A DNA stretch of 64,000 bases from Pseudoxanthomonas sp. z9. GTDB taxonomy: Bacteria > Pseudomonadota > Gammaproteobacteria > Xanthomonadales > Xanthomonadaceae. Location: assembly GCF_006542425.1 (NCBI RefSeq), contig NZ_VFID01000013.1:1-64000 (forward strand), given 5' to 3'. Position 1 is the first letter of the stretch. Each line of letters opens with the position of its first letter. Positions 59,632 through 64,000 of this stretch are shown piece after piece. A program made the translations under genes and the position numbers. A model generated the notes under the pieces. The model did not search any database and was not told the DNA's origin. It saw nothing but the letters and a program-made list of their open reading frames with translations.

Positions 59632-60164
59632 AACAGGAAGAGGGCCGCCGCGAGCGGGTCGCCAATCTCGGCAGCGGCAGGGACTATCTGGCGGGTGCGA
59701 TAAATGTGGACCTGTATGCCGAAAAAGCGGATATCAGGCACGATCTCGCCAGCATCCCCTATCCATTCGATGACAATAGCTTCGACAGGATTCACGCGCT
59801 GAACATCATCGAGCACCTGGACAATCCGATCGACGTCATGAGGGAAATTCACCGAATCGGCGCCGATGGCTGCCTGGTGGATATCCGCGTACCGCATTTC
59901 CGGAGCGCCAGCCTGTACGAGGACATCACCCACGTCCGCGGCTTCGCCTGGCGGACATTCGATGTCTTCCTCGGGGATGGGACCGTCTACGGGGAATACG
60001 CCGACTTCCGTTTCGAGATGGTTTCGCGTGCCTATACGCCCTATCTCTTTCCCTGGCTCTATCGACTGCTGTCCCGGTTCCCCGTGCTGACGGACAACCT
60101 GCTCAGCAAGTACATTCCGATGGCTTCCATCGAGTTCCGTTTACGCGTTTCCAAGGTCCGCTAG
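59628..60164 (+). CDS. Small SAM-dependent methyltransferase
   Basis: 178 residues. Motif I is shortened (VANLGSGRDYLAGAINVDLY), followed by DLASIPYPFDDNSFDRIHAL and NIIEHLDNPIDVMREIHRI. The family of ~180-residue methyltransferases in polysaccharide loci has this shape. Last gene of the plus-strand operon. Only six bases separate its stop from the stop of the convergent gene, with no room for a terminator between them. Confidence 0.78.
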   Translation: MKQEEGRRERVANLGSGRDYLAGAINVDLYAEKADIRHDLASIPYPFDDNSFDRIHALNIIEHLDNPIDVMREIHRIGADGCLVDIRVPHFRSASLYEDITHVRGFAWRTFDVFLGDGTVYGEYADFRFEMVSRAYTPYLFPWLYRLLSRFPVLTDNLLSKYIPMASIEFRLRVSKVR

Positions 60165-60170
60165 TGGTCA

Positions 60171-60959
60171 TCAGGCCAGTGGATTGAAGATGGACGGATG
60201 CTGATGGGTTCGCCGAGCAAGCAGGAACACACTCTCGAACTGCCCTGCCGCTTCGGTATCGAGGTGCATTTCGACTTCCGGGAATCCCGCCTGTCGCAAC
60301 GTGCGAAGAATCTTGGGCAGGTCATAGACGTGGAGTTCCATGGCCTGCTCACGCAGCGGTCTTGATTTGAGCCGGTTTCGGATCCAGTTGGCGGGAGGAA
60401 GCAAGTAGCGCGCCCTCACCAGGCTGCGGACAAGCCAGTGCGAGTTACAGCGCACGTAAAACTGCAGTGCCAGGAAGCCATCATCACTGACTCGATCCGC
60501 AAGTTCAGCCATAATCTGTTCGCCGCGCGAGGGCGGTATGTGCTGCAGCACTATGAATGAGTGAACGAGATCAATGTTGGCCGGAATGCGTGAGAGCCGG
60601 TCATCGGAAACTTCGGCTTCCAGGTTTTCGATGCCGTGGAGCTCGCAGTTCCGCATTGTCTCGGCCAACATGGCAGGTGCGACGTCCGCCGCGATGACCG
60701 AGTCGCAACGTCTCGCCATCGGAATCGACAGCCTTCCCACACCACAGCCGAAATCTAGCGCGGTGCGTGGCCGGAAGGGTTTTCCCGCCATTGACTCTAT
60801 TCGCGAAAAGACCGTACTGATATGCCGTTCACCGGATGCGAAGAATGCCTCTTTCGCATCGGCATCCAAATTCTCCGGCCTGAATCTATTGATGCTCAGA
60901 ACCCCGTAGTAGGGTGCTGTCACACCCCATCGCTCCCAATCGTGGTCCGTCTTCTTCAT
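60171..60959 (-). CDS. Class I SAM-dependent methyltransferase
   Basis: 262 residues. Motif I TALDFGCGVGRLSIPMA, post I VIAADVAPAML, and LVHSFIVLQHIPPSRGEQIM as the motif-II region. The C-terminal part (ELHVYDLPKILRTLRQAGF) fits the same family. Its start overlaps the flippase stop by four bases, so it is co-transcribed with the flippase. Third methyltransferase of the locus, suggesting a methylated glycan. Confidence 0.85.
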   Translation of the reverse strand: MKKTDHDWERWGVTAPYYGVLSINRFRPENLDADAKEAFFASGERHISTVFSRIESMAGKPFRPRTALDFGCGVGRLSIPMARRCDSVIAADVAPAMLAETMRNCELHGIENLEAEVSDDRLSRIPANIDLVHSFIVLQHIPPSRGEQIMAELADRVSDDGFLALQFYVRCNSHWLVRSLVRARYLLPPANWIRNRLKSRPLREQAMELHVYDLPKILRTLRQAGFPEVEMHLDTEAAGQFESVFLLARRTHQHPSIFNPLA

Positions 60960-62263
60960 GGCGGGTCCGAAATCTGATGATTGAAGTCTTCACCGAGTGG
61001 CGGACGAGTGTGCCTGCGGGGCATCCTCCACACAAGGATCCATGCCCAAAGCGCAAGCCATGCCTCCACGCCGGTCATGATCCAGGCCATTACGGAGATC
61101 CCATGCTCGGGGAGCAGCCGCAAAGCCAGCACGCTCATCAGCAGGGCACCGCTTGCATCAACGAGAATGCGCGCAATCTGTCTCCCACTGGTCATCAAGA
61201 CGGTGCTGCCGATCAGGCGGAGTGCGTACAGCGGGGGAAGGAGAGATAGCGTCCTGGCAATATGGGCGGACGCTTCGAACTGGGCGCCGAAGATCGCTGG
61301 GATGGCGTAGGAAAAGGCCAGCAGGAAGACGGACGCAATCGAGCCGAGGAGGATGCAAGTGCCGACGATGGCCGGAAGCGGGGAAGAACCGGATCCTCCG
61401 GTTGTCGCTCCGAGGCGGAACAGCCTTGGTTGCGCAGCCAATACCAGGGATGCAACGGGAAGCGTCAACACGCTCGCGAAGCGATAGGCGACCGAATAGA
61501 TGCCATTTGCCTCAGCGCCTGCAAGCTGGAGGCTCAGCGTTTTGTCCAGTTCCGATGTCGCTGTCCCAGCCGACCAGGCGGTTGCGTATGCGGCTCCGGT
61601 GCGGAAATCACGATGGCTAATTTTCAAGCCATGCCCGGTAGGCCGAAGTACATGCCGCACGCTATACAAGGCGAAGAGCGCGCTCAATATGGAGGCAGCC
61701 AGGTGAAACCCTGCATATGTGGAAAGCGTGGCCGTTCCAACAGTCGCGCCCAGGCCCAGGACGGAAACAAGTCGCAGGCCCGAAAGCAGTGTGACGACGG
61801 CACCCGACCAGCCCAGTCGCTCACGCGCCTGGAAGGCGAAGCTTGCCGTGTTTACCAGTGGAACGCATACAAGTTCCGCTAGACCGATAGCGACGAGAAT
61901 GGATAGTTCAACGCCGCTGTTTACGTACCGATGAGCTATGCCAGCGAAGGCAAGGCAAAGCATCAATCCTGTGACAAGAACGATGCGCAAGGCGCGATGC
62001 CAATGCGGGCCAAGCATGGCGGGTTCTCGGGAGACGCCTTGAAGCAGCAGATACCCCGTGCCCCACCCGACGAAGGCTCCCAAGGTCACCGCAAACCCCG
62101 CCAACCCCGCCAGCTTTCCGTACTCGGCAGCCCCCAATACCCATGCGGCAGCAACGATCCATGCCGCTTGCAGGCCAACCCGCCCGGCCTGCCACAGCAC
62201 ATTCAACGCTGTGTTGTGCGCCAACTTCCCAAAGCCGAGTTTGCCCAGTAATGAAGCTAGCAT
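60956..62263 (-). CDS. Wzx-like polysaccharide flippase
   Basis: 435 residues, about 12 membrane helices. N-terminus (NTALNVLWQAGRVGLQAAW) and the charged, Gly-rich early segment (LGAAEYGKLAGLAGFAVTLG) follow the MOP-superfamily pattern of oligosaccharide flippases. SAGTATSELDKTLSLQLAGAE contains the conserved D-K pair of Wzx proteins. Likely moves lipid-linked oligosaccharide across the inner membrane. Couples to the methyltransferase downstream and lies 47 bases after the GT-C gene. Confidence 0.85.
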   Translation of the reverse strand: MLASLLGKLGFGKLAHNTALNVLWQAGRVGLQAAWIVAAAWVLGAAEYGKLAGLAGFAVTLGAFVGWGTGYLLLQGVSREPAMLGPHWHRALRIVLVTGLMLCLAFAGIAHRYVNSGVELSILVAIGLAELVCVPLVNTASFAFQARERLGWSGAVVTLLSGLRLVSVLGLGATVGTATLSTYAGFHLAASILSALFALYSVRHVLRPTGHGLKISHRDFRTGAAYATAWSAGTATSELDKTLSLQLAGAEANGIYSVAYRFASVLTLPVASLVLAAQPRLFRLGATTGGSGSSPLPAIVGTCILLGSIASVFLLAFSYAIPAIFGAQFEASAHIARTLSLLPPLYALRLIGSTVLMTSGRQIARILVDASGALLMSVLALRLLPEHGISVMAWIMTGVEAWLALWAWILVWRMPRRHTRPPLGEDFNHQISDPP

Positions 62264-62310
62264 TGCAGCGCGGAGTGCCCTCGGGTTTCTTCCCGCAAGT
62301 TTGCCGTACT

Positions 62311-64000
62311 TTACTGATTCGGTTCGATCTTAGCCTTCATCCCATAAGCCTCACGCGCACTGTCGATCTGTGTGCGCAACCAGCGAAGGCCCGCCTGGTC
62401 GGTGGAATTGGAGCGTTCCGCTCTTAACGTGGCCTCTCGCAGGGTGGCTTCGGCGCCGTCAATGTCGCGGGTACCCAGTTGGGAAAGTACCAAAGGCATG
62501 GCGATGCCTGCTTCAGCGTTGGGCTGCCAGGCCAAACGAGCCGGGGGCAGTGCAGCGCGCCAATTGCGTTCGCGCACATGAAACTGGGCAGCGAAGTAGC
62601 GAAGCACGATCTTGGGCCTGGCACCGTCGGGCTGGCGCCTGGCTCGATCAGCCAGTTGGGTTAGCATCGCCCCTATTCGGTCGTTTGATGCTTGCTTGCA
62701 CCGGCCATTTTCAGTCGCTGCATAGAGGAACTTAAGGGGCATGGTCTCGGCTAGCGTCAGAGGCATCGGAGTCGTCTGGCTGAAGGTCGCCAGATCCTCA
62801 AGATTCGGCTCTCCGTTCAGGACGCAGGACGCATAGAACCTATAAAGATGTGCAAGCGAGCGGTGCCTGGGTTCAGGTGAGCCCTGGAGGGTCCCAAGTA
62901 TCTGGTCCACCCGGCTGGAATCACGACGGCCCAAGGCATTCGACAGAACGGCGGCATTTGCACGCAGCGAGTACGGATGAGCGGCCAAGCTCGATTCGGC
63001 GATGAGTCGTTCGTCTTGCCACACCAGGGCTCGCCCATGTGTACCTGCTGCCAGGACGAGAAGGCCGCCGGCAAGCAGGGGAATGCCTATTCTGGTTGGG
63101 CGAAGTCCCTTGCCGGCTAACCACCGGCCAAGCAAGTTGGCCAACGCGACGATGGCGGTCAGGATTCCAACGGCTGGAAGATAGTTGCGATGCTCGAAGT
63201 AGAGTTCCAGCGGAATAGGGCCAGCTTCCAGGGTATGCGCGGCGAGAAAGAAGAACCAGCCAAAAAATATGGAGGGGAGTCGCTTACGAAAGCGATATGC
63301 GAGGACACTGAGCATTGCCAGCAAGACGAACGAGGCCAGCGTCGTTATCGGTTGAAGCAGGCTGGTGGAGACTACGAAGTCATCGGTATAGATGCCCATG
63401 GCCGGGGGATTCGGGAAAACAAGTTTCCACAGGTAGTCACAAAGTGCACGGCCTTGGCTCAGCAGTCGCTCGACAAGCGTGAAGTCGCGGCCACTGTACC
63501 AACCCAATACCCGACCGGGGTTTGCAGCCAGGATCAATAGTCCCAAGGTGAAGGGGATAAGGACGTAAAACGCGATGAATAGCCGACCTGTCCTGGCGCG
63601 GCTGCCACGATAGTAGGCCAGTTCAACAACCGCGCAGAGCAGAGGTAACAGAATGCCATTTTCCTTGGCGAGAAATGCCAGCCCTGTCATGCCTGGAACA
63701 AGCAGCATGATTGCCCAGGCAACTCGATTCGATGGGGTTGTTTCCAGTTTGTCCCGCAAGTAGGTATAGAGCCACAATCCAAGCAGAATGATCAGCGTGG
63801 AGAGTTGGGCCATGCGCTGGACGACATAAAGCACTGTGCTGGCGTGCAGGGGGTGCAGTAGCCACAAAGCTGCAACTGCTCCGGCGTAGAACGATGCCCG
63901 CGGTGCGAGATTGGAGTCTCGTTGCAGCAACTGCTTCAGTAGCCCGAACAGAACCAATCCACACAAAACATGGATGAGCAGGTTGCCCAGTTTCAAGGAG
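62311..64000 (-). CDS. TMTC-like GT-C membrane glycosyltransferase (5' end outside window)
   Basis: At least 562 residues; the frame is open to the window edge, and the first visible residues (KLGNLLIHVLCGLVLFGLL) match an internal helix of the family, so 70-100 residues are probably missing. About ten membrane helices, with LHPLHASTVLYVVQRMAQLS and the loop LELYFEHRNYLPAVGIL, both typical of bacterial TMTC-like proteins. A soluble C-terminal ~240 residues (helical, TPR-like) follows. Family members are thought to transfer polyprenyl-linked sugars to proteins in the periplasm. Beside pilB, pilin is a plausible acceptor, but this is inference. Confidence 0.78.
   Translation of the reverse strand, partial: SLKLGNLLIHVLCGLVLFGLLKQLLQRDSNLAPRASFYAGAVAALWLLHPLHASTVLYVVQRMAQLSTLIILLGLWLYTYLRDKLETTPSNRVAWAIMLLVPGMTGLAFLAKENGILLPLLCAVVELAYYRGSRARTGRLFIAFYVLIPFTLGLLILAANPGRVLGWYSGRDFTLVERLLSQGRALCDYLWKLVFPNPPAMGIYTDDFVVSTSLLQPITTLASFVLLAMLSVLAYRFRKRLPSIFFGWFFFLAAHTLEAGPIPLELYFEHRNYLPAVGILTAIVALANLLGRWLAGKGLRPTRIGIPLLAGGLLVLAAGTHGRALVWQDERLIAESSLAAHPYSLRANAAVLSNALGRRDSSRVDQILGTLQGSPEPRHRSLAHLYRFYASCVLNGEPNLEDLATFSQTTPMPLTLAETMPLKFLYAATENGRCKQASNDRIGAMLTQLADRARRQPDGARPKIVLRYFAAQFHVRERNWRAALPPARLAWQPNAEAGIAMPLVLSQLGTRDIDGAEATLREATLRAERSNSTDQAGLRWLRTQIDSAREAYGMKAKIEPNQ

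Overview
The window looks like chromosomal DNA of a high-GC gammaproteobacterium of the Xanthomonadales (Lysobacter/Luteimonas/Xanthomonas relatives). Reasons are GC-rich codon use, the order rsmI-rnpB-mraZ-dcw-lpxC-dciA-M23 peptidase-secA-mutT-coaE-pilD-pilC-pilB, a RibB protein fused to a worn-out RibA domain, and a division cluster without murD. I saw no tRNA genes, insertion sequences, prophage genes or CRISPR array.

Layout. 1-3.4 kb: 3' end of the type II secretion secretin gspD, a coupled glycosyltransferase, a small secreted orphan protein behind a structured leader, and a second glycosyltransferase. 3.5-10.7 kb: pncB-def, an orphan fimbrial adhesin, an AzgA-type purine permease, ettA and an LpxO-type lipid A hydroxylase. 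10.8-19.5 kb: glyA, nrdR, a GNAT protein, ribD, a methyltransferase, then an FMN riboswitch with its own terminator in front of ribE-ribBX-ribH-nusB-thiL. 19.5-25.3 kb: an SGNH hydrolase and a flavoprotein oxidase, yraN-lpoA divergent from rsmI, and a secreted esterase. 25.4-26.4 kb: RNase P RNA followed by four ~150 bp tandem repeats full of hairpins.

27.2-44.6 kb is the complete dcw cell wall and division cluster (mraZ to ftsZ, then lpxC). Nearly every junction overlaps by a few bases (usually ATGA, GTGA or TGATG). Upstream lie a consensus DnaA box, a sigma70-like promoter and a phased series of MraZ-type boxes. The only non-overlapping junctions inside the cluster, murG/murC and ftsA/ftsZ, hold small elements made of inverted 7-bp repeats; a third such element supplies the 3' end of ftsQ. 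murD is missing, as expected if the cell uses the MurD2/MurL route known from Xanthomonas.

44.7-55.5 kb: dciA, a membrane-anchored M23 peptidase, secA, a Nudix hydrolase fused to a degenerate thiamine-phosphate-synthase domain, coaE and pilD-pilC-pilB. PilD would also process the pseudopilins of the type II system whose secretin opens the window. 55.7-64 kb: an AT-richer surface-glycan island beside pilB, with a tightly coupled five-gene operon of glycosyltransferases and methyltransferases facing a methyltransferase, a Wzx-like flippase and the 3' part of a TMTC-like GT-C membrane glycosyltransferase that runs off the window end. Dispersed GC-rich REP-like palindromes (CTTCCCCCGC arm) lie at 49.1-49.4 kb and, as three tandem ~103 bp units, at 51.1-51.5 kb.
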